Assembly (NCBI GenBank): GCA_018654745.1 | Contig: JABILA010000105.1 | Location: 62,001 to 126,000 of the forward strand | Direction of reading: 5' to 3' | DNA: 64,000 nt | Source of the DNA: Alphaproteobacteria bacterium | Lineage (GTDB): Bacteria > Pseudomonadota > Alphaproteobacteria > UBA2966 | Part shown: positions 54,578 through 64,000 of the stretch, in pieces | Layout of the letters: the number at the start of each line of letters is the position of its first letter | How positions within the stretch are numbered: position 1 is the first letter of the stretch | Notes under the pieces: generated by a model | What the model was told of the DNA's origin: nothing | Databases searched by the model: none | Seen by the model: the letters and a program-made list of their open reading frames with translations, nothing else | Position numbers and translations under genes: made by a program

Positions 54578-55987
54578 TTGCGATATATCAGTACCCGCGG
54601 CGATGCACCCGCACTTGGATTTGAAGATGTCCTTCTAACTGGCCTGGCGCGCGATGGCGGCCTTTATCTGCCCGAGACATGGCCGACATTTTCCGCGACC
54701 GAAATTTCAGCCATGGCAGGCTTGTCCTATCCGGAACTTGCCTTGCGTGTAATGACGCCATTCGTCGGGGATGAAATCCCTGAGGCTGAATTTGCGGCCC
54801 TGATCAACGAAGCCTATTCGGTATTTGATCACAAGGCGGTCGCACCTTTGCGTCAACTGGATCACGACGAATGGCTGATGGAGCTTTTCCACGGACCAAC
54901 GCTGGCATTCAAGGATTTCGCCTTGCAGTTGCTGGGGCGTTTGCTGGATCGGACGCTGACCAATAGGGGTGCACGGGCAACGATCGTCGGGGCGACATCC
55001 GGCGATACCGGGTCTGCTGCGATCGAAGCCTGCCGCGACCGCGATGCCATCGATATTTTTATCCTGCATCCCAAGGGCCGGGTCAGTGAAGTTCAGCGCC
55101 GCCAGATGACGACAGTGATGTCTGCCAATGTGCATAACATCGCCATTGAAGGCACGTTTGATGATTGCCAGGCCATGGTCAAGGCGATGTTCAACAACCA
55201 TGAATTCCGCGATGAAATCAAATTGTCGGCTGTAAACTCGATCAACTGGGCCCGGGTTATGGCACAGATCGTTTACTATTTTCATGCCGCCGTTGCCCTG
55301 GGATCTCCGCATCGGGAAGTCACTTTCTCGGTGCCGACCGGGAATTTTGGCGACGTCTTTGCCGGATATTGCGCCCGTCAAATGGGCCTGCCCATTGATC
55401 AGTTAATCGTGGCGACCAACCGCAATGATATTCTGGCACGGTTTTTCCAGACAGGATCCTACGCCAAGGGAACGGTTTCACCGACCATGAGTCCCAGTAT
55501 GGATATTCAGGTTTCCAGTAATTTCGAACGCTTGTTGTTTGATATGGAAGACCGTGACGGTGCCCGTATCCGGGCCCTGATGGGGGCGCTGGATCAATCC
55601 GGTGAATTTGATATTGATGCTGACCGTCTGGCCGAAAGCCAGAAACTGTTTACAGGTCTGGCGATTGACGAAGAGGAAACTCTTGAAGTAATTCGTCAGA
55701 TTACCGAGACAACCGGCGTTGCGATTGATCCCCACAGTGCCATTGGTGTTGCCGCCGCACGCCGTGTCAGGCGCAATCCGGCTTCGCCACTGGTCAGTCT
55801 GGCAACAGCCCATACAGCCAAATTCCCCGACGCCGTGGAAAAGGCAACAGGTGTCAGGCCGGAGCTGCCAGCGCGCCTTGCCGATTTGATGGATCGCCCG
55901 GAACGCTATGATGTGTTGCCGAACGATCTGGGTGCCGTCATGGCCAAAGTGCGCGAGCACGCAAAAACCACGTCACAGGAAAACTGA
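54578..55987 (+). CDS. thrC: Threonine synthase
   Basis: 469 residues from the TTG at 54578, chosen because the protein then starts MRYISTRGDAPALGFEDVLLTGLARDGGLYLPE, as family members do; a TTG at 54548 would add ten residues. Neither has a strong Shine-Dalgarno. The PLP lysine is Lys112 in FHGPTLAFKDFALQLLG. GATSGDTGSAAIEA and NSINWARVMAQIVYYF are further signatures. It converts O-phosphohomoserine to threonine. The M16 peptidase ATG comes 1 bp after its stop. Confidence 0.93.
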   Translation: MRYISTRGDAPALGFEDVLLTGLARDGGLYLPETWPTFSATEISAMAGLSYPELALRVMTPFVGDEIPEAEFAALINEAYSVFDHKAVAPLRQLDHDEWLMELFHGPTLAFKDFALQLLGRLLDRTLTNRGARATIVGATSGDTGSAAIEACRDRDAIDIFILHPKGRVSEVQRRQMTTVMSANVHNIAIEGTFDDCQAMVKAMFNNHEFRDEIKLSAVNSINWARVMAQIVYYFHAAVALGSPHREVTFSVPTGNFGDVFAGYCARQMGLPIDQLIVATNRNDILARFFQTGSYAKGTVSPTMSPSMDIQVSSNFERLLFDMEDRDGARIRALMGALDQSGEFDIDADRLAESQKLFTGLAIDEEETLEVIRQITETTGVAIDPHSAIGVAAARRVRRNPASPLVSLATAHTAKFPDAVEKATGVRPELPARLADLMDRPERYDVLPNDLGAVMAKVREHAKTTSQEN

Positions 55988-55988
55988 T

Positions 55989-57245
55989 ATGGCAGTTCAA
56001 ATCACAACCCTGGACAATGGATTGCGTATCGCTACCGATCCCATGGCCGAGCTGGAAACAGCAGCAGTTGGTGTCTGGGTTGATGTTGGTGCCCGCAACG
56101 AAGATGCCAGCCTCAATGGTATCTCCCATGTTCTCGAGCACATGGCGTTTAAAGGCACCGAACGTCGCAATGCCTTGCAGATCGCGGAAGAGATCGAGGC
56201 CGTTGGCGGCCATCTGAACGCCTATACCTCGCGGGAGCAAACAGCCTATTTCGCTCGAATTCTGAAGAATGACTTGCCCCTGGCGGTCGATATTCTTGCT
56301 GACATTTTGCAGAATTCCACGTTTGCAGCCGAAGAACTGGAGCGCGAACGTACTGTTATTATTCAGGAAATCGGGCAAACAAAAGATACGCCGGACGATC
56401 TGGTTTTTGAACATTTTCAGTTGGCGGCCTATCCCGATCAGCCCCTTGGGCGTTCGATCCTGGGAACGGAAGAACATGTTTCCCGGTTTGCCCGAACGAC
56501 CCTGCAAGATTATATGGGCACGCACTATCGCGGACCCGGCATGGTGCTTGCTGCCGCTGGTGGTGTTGATCACGAACAACTTGTCGATCTGGCGACGAAG
56601 GCTTTTGACAGTTTACCGTCGGATCGCGGCAACCAGGTTCTGAAAGCACAATATCAGGGTGGCCAGCATTTCGAGGAACGCGCCCTGGAGCAGGTGCATT
56701 ATCTGATGGGCTTTGAAGGCCTGTCTTATGACGATGATGATTTTTATGCTGCCCAAATCCTCGCAACAGTATTGGGTGGCGGTATGTCATCGCGGTTATT
56801 CCAGGAAGTACGCGAACGCCGTGGCCTGGCCTACTCGGTTTTCGCTTTTTCTTCGTCTTACGTCGACAGCGGCAATTTCGGTGTTTATGCCGGCACAGCC
56901 CAGGGCGATGTAGAGGAACTGGTGCCTGTCCTGTGTGACGAAATTAACCGGGCTGCCGTGGATATCAATGAACAGGAAACATCGCGCGCCCGGGCCCAGC
57001 ACAAGGCTGGTATAATGATGGGGCTGGAAGCCGCCGGTGCACGGGCCGAACATCTGGGACGGCAATTGCAGGTCTTTGGCCGGGTTATTCCGCCGTCCGA
57101 ACTGGTGGAAGAGATCGACAAGGTCGACGCTGCGGCCCTGCGCCGGGTGGCGGCGCGCATAACAAAAACGCCATTAACGGTTGCAGCTCTCGGACCGATC
57201 AATAAACTGGAGGCGCTGGAGATAACCGCAAACAGGTTCCGCTGA
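55989..57245 (+). CDS. M16 family zinc peptidase (processing peptidase-like)
   Basis: 418 residues. The inverted zinc motif HxxEH is His47-x2-Glu50-His51 (SHVLEHMAFKGTERR), with the distal Glu in LERERTVIIQEIGQTKDTPDD. The second, non-catalytic half has LGGGMSSRLFQEVRERRGLAYSVFAFSSSYVDSG. This is the bacterial relative of the mitochondrial processing peptidase beta subunit, and its position after thrC is conserved in alphaproteobacteria. It has no signal peptide. Native substrates are unknown. Confidence 0.92.
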   Translation: MAVQITTLDNGLRIATDPMAELETAAVGVWVDVGARNEDASLNGISHVLEHMAFKGTERRNALQIAEEIEAVGGHLNAYTSREQTAYFARILKNDLPLAVDILADILQNSTFAAEELERERTVIIQEIGQTKDTPDDLVFEHFQLAAYPDQPLGRSILGTEEHVSRFARTTLQDYMGTHYRGPGMVLAAAGGVDHEQLVDLATKAFDSLPSDRGNQVLKAQYQGGQHFEERALEQVHYLMGFEGLSYDDDDFYAAQILATVLGGGMSSRLFQEVRERRGLAYSVFAFSSSYVDSGNFGVYAGTAQGDVEELVPVLCDEINRAAVDINEQETSRARAQHKAGIMMGLEAAGARAEHLGRQLQVFGRVIPPSELVEEIDKVDAAALRRVAARITKTPLTVAALGPINKLEALEITANRFR

Positions 57246-57336
57246 CCTGATCGTAGAAGCGGCAAAACAAAGCAACCCGCACCGGTGTGTGATCAGCATT
57301 TGATAACCGGGGTGGAGAGGGGCAGGAGAGAGGCGA

Positions 57337-57936
57337 GTGGCAAGTACGTTTCTGAGTACAATAGGCCAACAATTCGAGGGCCTGAAAATAGACGGCGACC
57401 AGGTATGGTTGCGCCCGCCCAGGGCCAGCGACTTTGAACCCTGGCAGCAAGTGCGCTCTGACAGCCGTGCTTATCTGATTCCGTGGGAGCCGACCTGGCC
57501 ATCAGACGTTCTTACCCGTGCATCCTTTCGCCGTCGCCTGAAACGATACGCCCGTGATGTCCGGGATGATGTCGGATATTCCTTTTTTGTATTTCGTCGC
57601 GGGGATGGCGCGCTGGTTGGCGGCGTTAATCTCAGCCATGTTCATCGCGGCGTTTCCCAATCCTGTTCCATGGGCTATTGGATGGGGGAGAACTATGCTC
57701 GACAAGGCCTGATGACCGACGCGGTCAAGGCTGTGGTCAGTTTCTCGTTTGAGGAACTGGGCCTGCACCGGATTGAGGCGGCATGCGTGCCGGAAAATAT
57801 TCCCAGCCGGGATTTGCTTCGAAAAATTGGCTTCAAGGAAGAAGGCTATGCGCGGAAATATTTGCGTATCAACGGCAAATGGCAAGACCACCTGCTTTTT
57901 GCGTGGCTGTCATCTGACCGCGGTCCCTACGATTGA
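57337..57936 (+). CDS. GNAT acetyltransferase, RimJ/RimL type
   Basis: 199 residues, GTG start with AGGAG about 10 bp upstream. The acetyl-CoA-binding core is MGYWMGENYARQGLMTDAVKAVVSFSFEELGLHRIEAACVPENIPSRDLLRKIGFKEEGYARKYLRINGKWQDHLLFAWLS, which fits the RimJ/RimL N-terminal acetyltransferase group. Ribosomal protein acetylation is the usual role but is inferred. It follows the M16 peptidase by 91 bp. Confidence 0.88.
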   Translation: MASTFLSTIGQQFEGLKIDGDQVWLRPPRASDFEPWQQVRSDSRAYLIPWEPTWPSDVLTRASFRRRLKRYARDVRDDVGYSFFVFRRGDGALVGGVNLSHVHRGVSQSCSMGYWMGENYARQGLMTDAVKAVVSFSFEELGLHRIEAACVPENIPSRDLLRKIGFKEEGYARKYLRINGKWQDHLLFAWLSSDRGPYD

Positions 57937-57948
57937 TTCCAAAACGCC

Positions 57949-58713
57949 TTAACAGGTTTTGCAGCCTGATCGCGCTTCGGCGATCAACCTGCGCATTTGA
58001 TCCGCATTGACATAGCCCGGTATCACGGTATCGCCGATCACAAATCCGGGCGTACCCGTAATCCCCAGATTTTGCGCAATTTCATAGTTTCCGGCGACAA
58101 CTTCCTTGATCTTGGCGGCTTGCAGATTGTTTTTCAGGCGTCCGATATCCAGCCCGGTTTCTTCGGCGATATCCAGAATACGCGCTTGCGTCAGGCTACC
58201 TTTGGCTTCCATCAAAGCAGTATGAAACGGTAGATACAGCTTGCGATCCTGAAGCAGGGCGGCGATGGCGGCCTGACTGGCCAACATTGATTCGGGGCCA
58301 AGGATCGGGAATTCCTTGTAGACAACCCGCAAGTTCTTGTCCGTTTTCAACAGCTCCTCCATGACGGGGTGGAACTTCTTGCAATAACCGCAGCGATAAT
58401 CAAAAAACTCAACCAGGGTCACATCGCCGTTGGGGTTCCCGCCAACATAGGAATTCGGGTCGTTGCGAATTTTGTCTTTCTTGCTTTCAAGGAAACCCAT
58501 GACCTGGCTTTCCTTATTCCTTTTGTCGCGGTCTTGCATGCGTTGCAGCGCCTGGACAATGACCTCGGGATGCGAAAGAAGATAATTCTCGATCGTGGCC
58601 TCAACAGCCTTCTTCTGGGCCGGGGTCAAGGCCTCTTCGGCGTGAACCGATGTTGAGAACAGAAAGGCGACTGTGAACAGCGCAAAAGCCAGTTTAACAA
58701 GGTTCGAAAACAA
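57949..58713 (-). CDS. DsbA family thiol:disulfide protein, exported
   Basis: 254 residues. The start is TTG at 58713, with GGGAG 7 bp upstream. The signal peptide is LVKLAFALFTVAFLFSTSVHA. A helical segment covers residues ~30-75, followed by the thioredoxin domain with FFDYRCGYCKKFHP (CxxC) and the cis-proline GTPGFVIGD. The layout matches the ScsC/BdbD-like DsbA group with an N-terminal helical region that can oligomerise. It acts in periplasmic disulfide formation or isomerisation. The last residues contain a further C-x2-C (GCKTC). Confidence 0.88.
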   Translation of the reverse strand: MFSNLVKLAFALFTVAFLFSTSVHAEEALTPAQKKAVEATIENYLLSHPEVIVQALQRMQDRDKRNKESQVMGFLESKKDKIRNDPNSYVGGNPNGDVTLVEFFDYRCGYCKKFHPVMEELLKTDKNLRVVYKEFPILGPESMLASQAAIAALLQDRKLYLPFHTALMEAKGSLTQARILDIAEETGLDIGRLKNNLQAAKIKEVVAGNYEIAQNLGITGTPGFVIGDTVIPGYVNADQMRRLIAEARSGCKTC

Positions 58714-58790
58714 GACAAATCTCCCGCAGGGTTTGGAAAGTTAAGGCGCAATATGACGACTGGCCGCCGCAGATACAAGCCGGATGCAGG

Positions 58791-60284
58791 TCACTTTTTC
58801 GCAATCGTGCTGCGCGTACGTGCAACCGCATCGAGCCATCCAGCGTATAAATGATCCCGGACGTCGGCAGTCATATCCGGCTCAAAGCGCTGATCACATT
58901 GCCAGCGATCCGCAATCTGATCCATCGAGGTGTAAAATTCACAACCAAGTCCGGCCAGGCAGGCAGCACCCAATGCCGTTGTTTCCGTGATAACCGGTCG
59001 CTCAACCGGAATATCCAGAATGTTACTCAGGAACTGCATGCACCAGTTGTTGTTTGACATACCACCATCAACACGCAAGGTCGGGGGCAAGGGTGCGCCG
59101 TCCGCAATCATGGCGTCGAGCAAGTCTCTGGTTTGATAACAAACGGCTTCCAGCGCTGCTCTGGTGATTTCTGCAATGCCTGTGTCTCTGTTCAGGCCCA
59201 CCAGGGCCCCGCGGGCATCTGCATCCCACCAGGGAGCGCCCAGGCCAGTGAATGCCGGCACCATATAAACACCATTCGTGCCGGCAGCGGCTGCTGCGAT
59301 TTTTTCACTTTCGGCGCTGTCGGTAAAAAAGTTCAGGCCATCCCGCAACCATTGCACCGCAGCACCGGCGACAAAAATACTGCCTTCCAGGGCATAGGTA
59401 ACCTTGCCATCAAGCCGCCATGCCACTGTGGTCAGAAGCTGGTTTTTCGACGCAAAAGCTTCTTCGCCCGTATTCAACAAGGCGAAACAGCCGGTGCCAT
59501 AGGTGCTTTTCAGGGTGCCGGGCTGGAACGCCGCCTGGCCAAAAGTTGCGGCTTGTTGATCACCGGCTATGCCCGTAATCGGCACCGGTACACCAAACAG
59601 GTCCTTGCCGGTTTCACCAAATATTCCGGCGCTGTCCCGGACGTCGGGCAGCAGACTTGCGGGAATATTATGCAGGGCCAGAAGCTCGTCATCCCAGATT
59701 TGCCGGTGGATATCAAACAGCTGGGTCCTGGCAGCGTTGGTGGCATCGGTTGCGTGCACCCTGCCATCTGTCAGCCGCCACAGCAGAAAACTATCGATTG
59801 TGCCAAAAGCCAGTTCACCTTTTTCTGCCCGTGGTCGGGCGCCGGGTACGTTATCCAGCAACCACGTCAGTTTTGTGGCTGAAAAATAGGGGTCCAGCAA
59901 TAATCCGGTTCGGGATGTGACCAGGTCGCCGTGGCCTTCGTCGCGTAATGTCTGGCAGCGCGCTGCCGTGCGTCGGTCCTGCCAGACAATGGCATTGTGC
60001 AGGACTTCACCTGTCACCCGATCCCACAACAAGGTTGTTTCGCGCTGATTGGTGATGCCGATGGCGTGGACTTTCTGGTCCCCTGCAGCGGTAAAGGCCT
60101 CCCGTGCGGTCGCAAGTGTATCTCGCCAGATTTGCTCCGGGTCATGTTCAACATGGCCGGATTGCGGATAAATCTGGGGCAACTCGCGCTGGGCCACATG
60201 AACGACATTGCCGCTGCGATCAAACAACAAGGCCCGGCTGCTGGTGGTGCCCTGGTCAATGGCCAGGATGTATCCGCTGGTCAT
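58791..60284 (-). CDS. glpK: Glycerol kinase
   Basis: 497 residues from the ATG at 60284. FGGY kinase hallmarks: [20 protein letters not shown] (phosphate 1), [56 protein letters not shown], and the C-terminal [24 protein letters not shown]. It forms glycerol 3-phosphate from glycerol. No glpD or glpF is nearby. It sits between an M48 protease gene (10 bp upstream) and the DsbA gene (77 bp downstream), an unusual place for glpK. Confidence 0.95.
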   Translation of the reverse strand: MTSGYILAIDQGTTSSRALLFDRSGNVVHVAQRELPQIYPQSGHVEHDPEQIWRDTLATAREAFTAAGDQKVHAIGITNQRETTLLWDRVTGEVLHNAIVWQDRRTAARCQTLRDEGHGDLVTSRTGLLLDPYFSATKLTWLLDNVPGARPRAEKGELAFGTIDSFLLWRLTDGRVHATDATNAARTQLFDIHRQIWDDELLALHNIPASLLPDVRDSAGIFGETGKDLFGVPVPITGIAGDQQAATFGQAAFQPGTLKSTYGTGCFALLNTGEEAFASKNQLLTTVAWRLDGKVTYALEGSIFVAGAAVQWLRDGLNFFTDSAESEKIAAAAAGTNGVYMVPAFTGLGAPWWDADARGALVGLNRDTGIAEITRAALEAVCYQTRDLLDAMIADGAPLPPTLRVDGGMSNNNWCMQFLSNILDIPVERPVITETTALGAACLAGLGCEFYTSMDQIADRWQCDQRFEPDMTADVRDHLYAGWLDAVARTRSTIAKK

Positions 60285-60294
60285 GGTGCAGCTT

Positions 60295-61752
60295 TCAATT
60301 CTTCTTTGCCCGGCGTTGTTGTTTTTTGATGGCATTGCCAGCAGACCGCTGAATGTCCTGGGCGCGTAGATGATCAGGCGATCCAGCGGGCAGACCAGCC
60401 TGGGCTTTGGTGGCAAAATGCCGGGCTTCGGCTGGCCGTCCTGTTAACAAGGAAAATTCGGCACTGGCCAGGGAGGAACGTGGGAGATTGCCACTGCGGC
60501 CATAGGCAATGGCGAGATGTCGCCAGATCGACGGCAGACGCGGTTCCAGCCGGGCCGCTGCCTTCAGGTGATTAATCGCATTCCGGGTCATGCCCGGGTC
60601 TTCACTGGCGATTTCAGCCTGGCCCAACAACATCAGGATCAAAAAATCATCTGGCGAAAGATCTGCTGCCTTGATCAGTACCGGCACGGCTTTTGCGGCA
60701 TGACCACTTTCGAACAAAAACTGTCCCTTCAGTTCCTGGATATAGGGATCACGAGGTTGTTCTGCCTCGAGACCATCCAGAAGAACAAGCGCTTCGTCCG
60801 TACGGGCTTCGCGGTGCAGGGCAATGGCGCGGCCATATCGCCCGGCGAAGGAGCGATCTTCGGGCGGATAACGCCTGAAGGTTCTGTCCGGATCTTCCAT
60901 ATAGGCATAGATCTTGGCCTTCATGCGCCTCAGCATGGTTTCAAAGTGGCTGATATCCTTGCCAGGCCCTGCTTTTTCAGTGGCGGCACGCATGGTGGTA
61001 ATACGTTCGGTCGTCAGGGGGTGACTGCGAACATAGGGGTCTTGCCGCGATGTAATCAGGGTTTCCTGACCACGCATTTTCTCCAGCATGGACATCATGC
61101 CTGCGGGTGAATACCCGGCTTTGTTGATGATCCGGATGGCCGCCTGATCAGCCAGGGATTCCTGAATACGGCTATATCTTAACAGTGTGCGATTGGCGAC
61201 ATGTTGACCGCCTGAAATGACAGCCGAGCCCACATCACCCTGGCTGCCAACAATAGCCGCCATGCCGAGAATCATGGCAATGATGCTCTGGGTGGTCGCA
61301 TTTTCCATGGCCTCACGTCCGCGCACCAGATGCCCGCCAATAATGTGACCGCTTTCGTGGGCCAGGACGCCCAGGATTTCGGACGCCGAATCAACCGCCA
61401 GAATAAGGCCGGTATTCACAAATATTCTCTGTCCACCTGAGACAAAGGCGTTCAAACTGCGATCATTGACGATATGAACACTGACAGCCTCGGCGTCCAG
61501 TCCTGCTGCTGCGAACAGTGGCGCTGCAAATGCCCGGATGCTATGTTCTATTTCTGCATCACGAATAAGCGAAACCCGGGCAACCGCTGATATAGTCGGC
61601 AGGGCCAGAAAAGATACGAGAACCAGGACGATGATCTTCAGTTTCCTGCTTGAATCCTTGAAATTCCACGGGAAATCCCGCGGGCTACCAGCCCGGACGG
61701 GCAAACCTTTTGTGATGGCCGGAAATATCTGTGATCGGTTTTTTGGCAACAA
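60295..61752 (-). CDS. M48 family metalloprotease with TPR-like C-terminus (BepA-like)
   Basis: 485 residues. The best start is TTG at 61752, with GGGAG upstream, but this leaves ~37 residues before the hydrophobic signal ([24 protein letters not shown]); a later non-ATG start is possible. The zinc motif HESGH is in [24 protein letters not shown], and the third ligand Glu is in [17 protein letters not shown]. The C-terminal ~200 residues form helical repeats ([47 protein letters not shown]). It is probably a periplasmic outer-membrane quality-control protease. Confidence 0.88.
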   Translation of the reverse strand: MLPKNRSQIFPAITKGLPVRAGSPRDFPWNFKDSSRKLKIIVLVLVSFLALPTISAVARVSLIRDAEIEHSIRAFAAPLFAAAGLDAEAVSVHIVNDRSLNAFVSGGQRIFVNTGLILAVDSASEILGVLAHESGHIIGGHLVRGREAMENATTQSIIAMILGMAAIVGSQGDVGSAVISGGQHVANRTLLRYSRIQESLADQAAIRIINKAGYSPAGMMSMLEKMRGQETLITSRQDPYVRSHPLTTERITTMRAATEKAGPGKDISHFETMLRRMKAKIYAYMEDPDRTFRRYPPEDRSFAGRYGRAIALHREARTDEALVLLDGLEAEQPRDPYIQELKGQFLFESGHAAKAVPVLIKAADLSPDDFLILMLLGQAEIASEDPGMTRNAINHLKAAARLEPRLPSIWRHLAIAYGRSGNLPRSSLASAEFSLLTGRPAEARHFATKAQAGLPAGSPDHLRAQDIQRSAGNAIKKQQRRAKKN

Positions 61753-61786
61753 TTCAACTCCCGCTTTGGCCTGTCACGTTAAGACC

Positions 61787-63364
61787 GTGACCAGATGGCG
61801 TCAACGTGGACGGGTGTTGTTGTCAGCTTTCGTGGCTGTTGGCCTTGCAGCCTGCAGTTCCGAGCCGGAAGTCGTCAAGCTGCAGCTGGGTGAAGTTATC
61901 GAAGGATTTGTCGGTGGCGTCAGCGGAGATGAACCGCGCGCCTCGTTGGTCGCTCAGGATGTTCTGGCGTCCGGCGGCACGGCGGCAGATGCGGCGACCG
62001 CCATGGCTCTGGTCATGGGGGTTACCTATCCGGCAGCGGCCTCGCTGGGCGGGGGTGGATCCTGCCTGATTTCAGATTCTGCCACGCAAACCGTTGAAAC
62101 CCTGAATTTCCTGCCCGTACCGGCGGTGGGTGGTGGACTTATTGCGGTGCCCGGCATGGTCAGGGGCATTGCAGCCCTTCACAGCCGATATGGCCGGATG
62201 TCGTGGGAAGTCCTGATTTCGAAAGCCGAGGAACTGGCACGCAAAGGCCACAATGTATCACGCGCCCTGGCGGATCCGATGAAGGCTGCGCGGCCGGTTA
62301 TTCTGAATGACCTTGGCCTCAGCGAAATTTTCATGACCCCCAGCGGCAAGGTCCTCGGAGAGGGCAGCCTGTTATCGCAAATCCCGTTGTCGTCTGTTCT
62401 GGCGCAATTGCGTGTTCGGGGGCCAGGCGAGTTTTATTTCGGCAACGTTGCCACAAACCTGGTGAACGGCGCACAGAGTGCAGGTGGCGCCCTGACCATG
62501 TCTGACTTCCGGAATTACCAGCCCTCGTGGCATGAAACTGTTTCTGTGCGCCGGGGGGATCTGGTTTATCACACCAGTCGCGGACCAATGACCGGCGGAA
62601 TTGTTGCCGGACAGATGTGGGCAATGTTGAAGGAAGGGGGGCGCAGCACCAAGATGGACGCCGCCCAGCGGGCCCATTTGATGGCGGAAGTCAGCATGCG
62701 CGCCTATGCCAAACGCGGCAGCAATGCGGCCCGTCCCCTGTCTGTATTTCGCGCCCACGCCTTGATGACGGGGTATCTGCCAAACCGGCATGACCCCTTG
62801 AAAGCTGTGACCCGACCTGCCCTCAGACCAGAGCAGGGGACAAGGGGGTCAACGGCCTTTGTCGTTGTTGATCGCGAAGGGTCGGCGGTATCCTGTGTTC
62901 TCAGTATGGGCAGACCGTTTGGTGCTGGCAAAGCCGAACGGTTGACGGGCATTGTTTTGTCTTCGCCACCAAAGCATGAAGATCTTGAATTTCTGAGCCC
63001 GGTGATCATCCTCAATAAAGAGGGACGTCTGATCCTGGCGGCGGCGGCTGCTGGTGGACCTGCGGCACCTGCTGCCCTGGCAGATGGTGCCTTGAGTGCG
63101 ACAGAAGAAGGCAAGCTTTCTGATGCCGTGGACGCACCCCGGCTTTTCCATCCCGGCAATCCGGATGTTTTATATGTTGAACCGGAAATCACGTCGCCTG
63201 TGGTGTCGTCGCTGCGACGTCGCGGCCATACCTTGCGGGCCGCGCAAAACCTGGGCCGGGTCAATGCGATCTATTGCCCGGGTGGCCTGGACGCTAATAA
63301 CGCCGTCTGTGAATACAAAAGTGACCAGCGCGGTTTCGGGCTTGCAGCAGGCGGCCAGTTCTAA
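61787..63364 (+). CDS. Gamma-glutamyltransferase-like lipoprotein, divergent
   Basis: 525 residues from the GTG at 61787. The N-terminus gives a lipoprotein signal with lipobox LAAC (SAFVAVGLAACSSEPE). The GGT fold is recognisable: EPRASLVAQDVLASGGTAADAATAMALVMGVTYPAAASLGGGGSCLI, AVPGMVRGIAALHSRYGRMSW and GTRGSTAFVVVDREGSAVSCVLSMGRPFGAG. At the autocatalytic site the usual T-T-H-x-S reads Ser355-Thr356-Ala357-Phe358, so the N-terminal nucleophile Thr seems to be Ser and the next His is Ala. The C-terminal SPGGS is AGGPA. It may be altered or inactive. It is divergent from the M48 gene with only 34 bp between starts. The start is uncertain. Confidence 0.78.
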   Translation: MTRWRQRGRVLLSAFVAVGLAACSSEPEVVKLQLGEVIEGFVGGVSGDEPRASLVAQDVLASGGTAADAATAMALVMGVTYPAAASLGGGGSCLISDSATQTVETLNFLPVPAVGGGLIAVPGMVRGIAALHSRYGRMSWEVLISKAEELARKGHNVSRALADPMKAARPVILNDLGLSEIFMTPSGKVLGEGSLLSQIPLSSVLAQLRVRGPGEFYFGNVATNLVNGAQSAGGALTMSDFRNYQPSWHETVSVRRGDLVYHTSRGPMTGGIVAGQMWAMLKEGGRSTKMDAAQRAHLMAEVSMRAYAKRGSNAARPLSVFRAHALMTGYLPNRHDPLKAVTRPALRPEQGTRGSTAFVVVDREGSAVSCVLSMGRPFGAGKAERLTGIVLSSPPKHEDLEFLSPVIILNKEGRLILAAAAAGGPAAPAALADGALSATEEGKLSDAVDAPRLFHPGNPDVLYVEPEITSPVVSSLRRRGHTLRAAQNLGRVNAIYCPGGLDANNAVCEYKSDQRGFGLAAGGQF

Positions 63365-63409
63365 GGCGACTGCGCAAGTACCCTCCTACCTACCAATCGG
63401 AAAGATGTT

Positions 63410-64000
63410 ATGAAAGTTGCAGGCCGGACGACGGCAATCACCCCTTTTTACGCTATGGAAGTTTTGAAAGCCGCGAACGAGCGTGCGGCGCAGGGAGACG
63501 ATGTTTTGCATATGGAAGTCGGGGAACCGGCTGGCGGTGCGCCCGAAGCTGTATTGCAGGCAGCAAAAGATGCCCTGAGCAATGGCACGGGGCTGGGCTA
63601 TACAGAAACTTTGGGTGTACCTGAATTGCGACAAGCTATCTCGGATCACTACCGGGCCACCGGGGGGCTGGAAATCGATCCCGAGACGATTATGGTGACC
63701 ACCGGGTCGTCCGGTGGCTTTTTGCTGGCTTTCCTTGCGGCTTTCGATGCCGGGGACCGCGTGGCCCTGGCCTCGCCCGGCTATCCGGCGTACCGCAACA
63801 TCATGGCGGCTTTGGGGATCGAAGCCGTTGACCTAGCCAGTGATCTCGCTGATCGCTTCCAGCCGACACCGGCGTTGCTGGATGCAGCAATTGAAAAGGG
63901 TGGCAAACTGGATGGCTTGTTGATCGCAAGTCCAGCTAATCCGACAGGGACGATGCTGGATCATGACGCCCTGTCGGTCCTGGTTGATTATTGCAAGGCA
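63410..64000 (+). CDS. Class I/II PLP aminotransferase, 3' end off window
   Basis: 197 residues are visible from the ATG at 63410 (GGAAAG upstream), open to the window edge. The N-terminal part, with VLHMEVGEPAGGAPEAVLQAAKDAL, GLGYTETLGVPELRQAIS, TTGSSGGFLLAFLAAF, SPGYPAYRNIMAALG and ASPANPTGTML, is typical of fold-type I aminotransferases of the aspartate/aromatic group. The PLP lysine lies beyond the edge. An aminotransferase beside an M48 protease and a DsbA gene is a usual alphaproteobacterial neighbourhood. Substrate specificity is unknown. Confidence 0.88.
   Translation, partial: MKVAGRTTAITPFYAMEVLKAANERAAQGDDVLHMEVGEPAGGAPEAVLQAAKDALSNGTGLGYTETLGVPELRQAISDHYRATGGLEIDPETIMVTTGSSGGFLLAFLAAFDAGDRVALASPGYPAYRNIMAALGIEAVDLASDLADRFQPTPALLDAAIEKGGKLDGLLIASPANPTGTMLDHDALSVLVDYCKA

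Overview
The window is a gene-dense chromosomal segment of an alphaproteobacterium, GC roughly mid-50s percent. I infer the group from gene orders typical of alphaproteobacteria: SRP RNA-dnaX-ybaB-recR; purD / xseA-DUF2093-M23 peptidase; membrane cytochrome c / kdsB-pheA; an aa3 oxidase operon with a micro-ORF between ctaB and ctaG; and thrC-M16 peptidase-GNAT downstream of it. A Rhodospirillales-like, probably marine lineage is plausible, but genus cannot be read from the sequence. I see no rRNA, tRNA, IS element, prophage or CRISPR array. One RNA gene (SRP RNA) is present.

Layout. 1-4.3 kb (minus): a 2-oxoacid:ferredoxin oxidoreductase operon with two flavoproteins that probably pass electrons to NAD(P)+; the alpha subunit runs off the left edge. 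4.5-7.1 kb: a GST, an M17 aminopeptidase and a MarR regulator preceded by a palindrome. 7.2-15.6 kb (minus): a Yej-type oligopeptide ABC importer with two tandem binding proteins, ending in a hydroxyacid reductase. 15.7-20 kb: hisN, membrane cytochrome c, kdsB, pheA, nudC, with a 27-bp tandem repeat at the pheA/nudC junction. 20.1-23.2 kb: SRP RNA, dnaX, ybaB, recR. 23.2-27.7 kb: metY, a hydrolase, an MFS carrier and a phosphotransferase. 27.7-31.7 kb: purD, xseA, DUF2093, M23 peptidase. 31.7-38.4 kb (minus): lipid A/Kdo assembly and export (msbA, DUF374 acyltransferase, waaA, lpxK, LpxL-like acyltransferase) plus panE. 38.7-44.1 kb: a molybdopterin oxidoreductase, a lipid kinase that seems to need a CTG start, an AT-rich orphan with a HEPN-like motif, and tldD.

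44.1-53.8 kb: a 644-bp regulatory leader with two sites resembling RegA/RegR boxes, then coxB, coxA, ctaB, micro-ORF, ctaG, coxC, DUF983, SURF1, followed by an M32 carboxypeptidase and a membrane class III nucleotide cyclase. A perfect 29-bp inverted repeat sits between coxC and the DUF983 gene. 53.8-64 kb: GST, thrC, M16 peptidase, GNAT, DsbA-like protein, glpK, M48 protease, a divergent gamma-glutamyltransferase-like lipoprotein and a truncated aminotransferase.

The gene set describes an aerobe with LPS that also keeps a ferredoxin-linked 2-oxoacid oxidoreductase. Non-ATG starts are common: TTG and GTG in more than ten genes, many with a clear Shine-Dalgarno. Nothing here is firmly a new system. 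The best candidates for undescribed biology are the HEPN-like orphan, the large hairpin inside the oxidase operon, the Kor-flavoprotein module and the Ser-for-Thr GGT-like lipoprotein.
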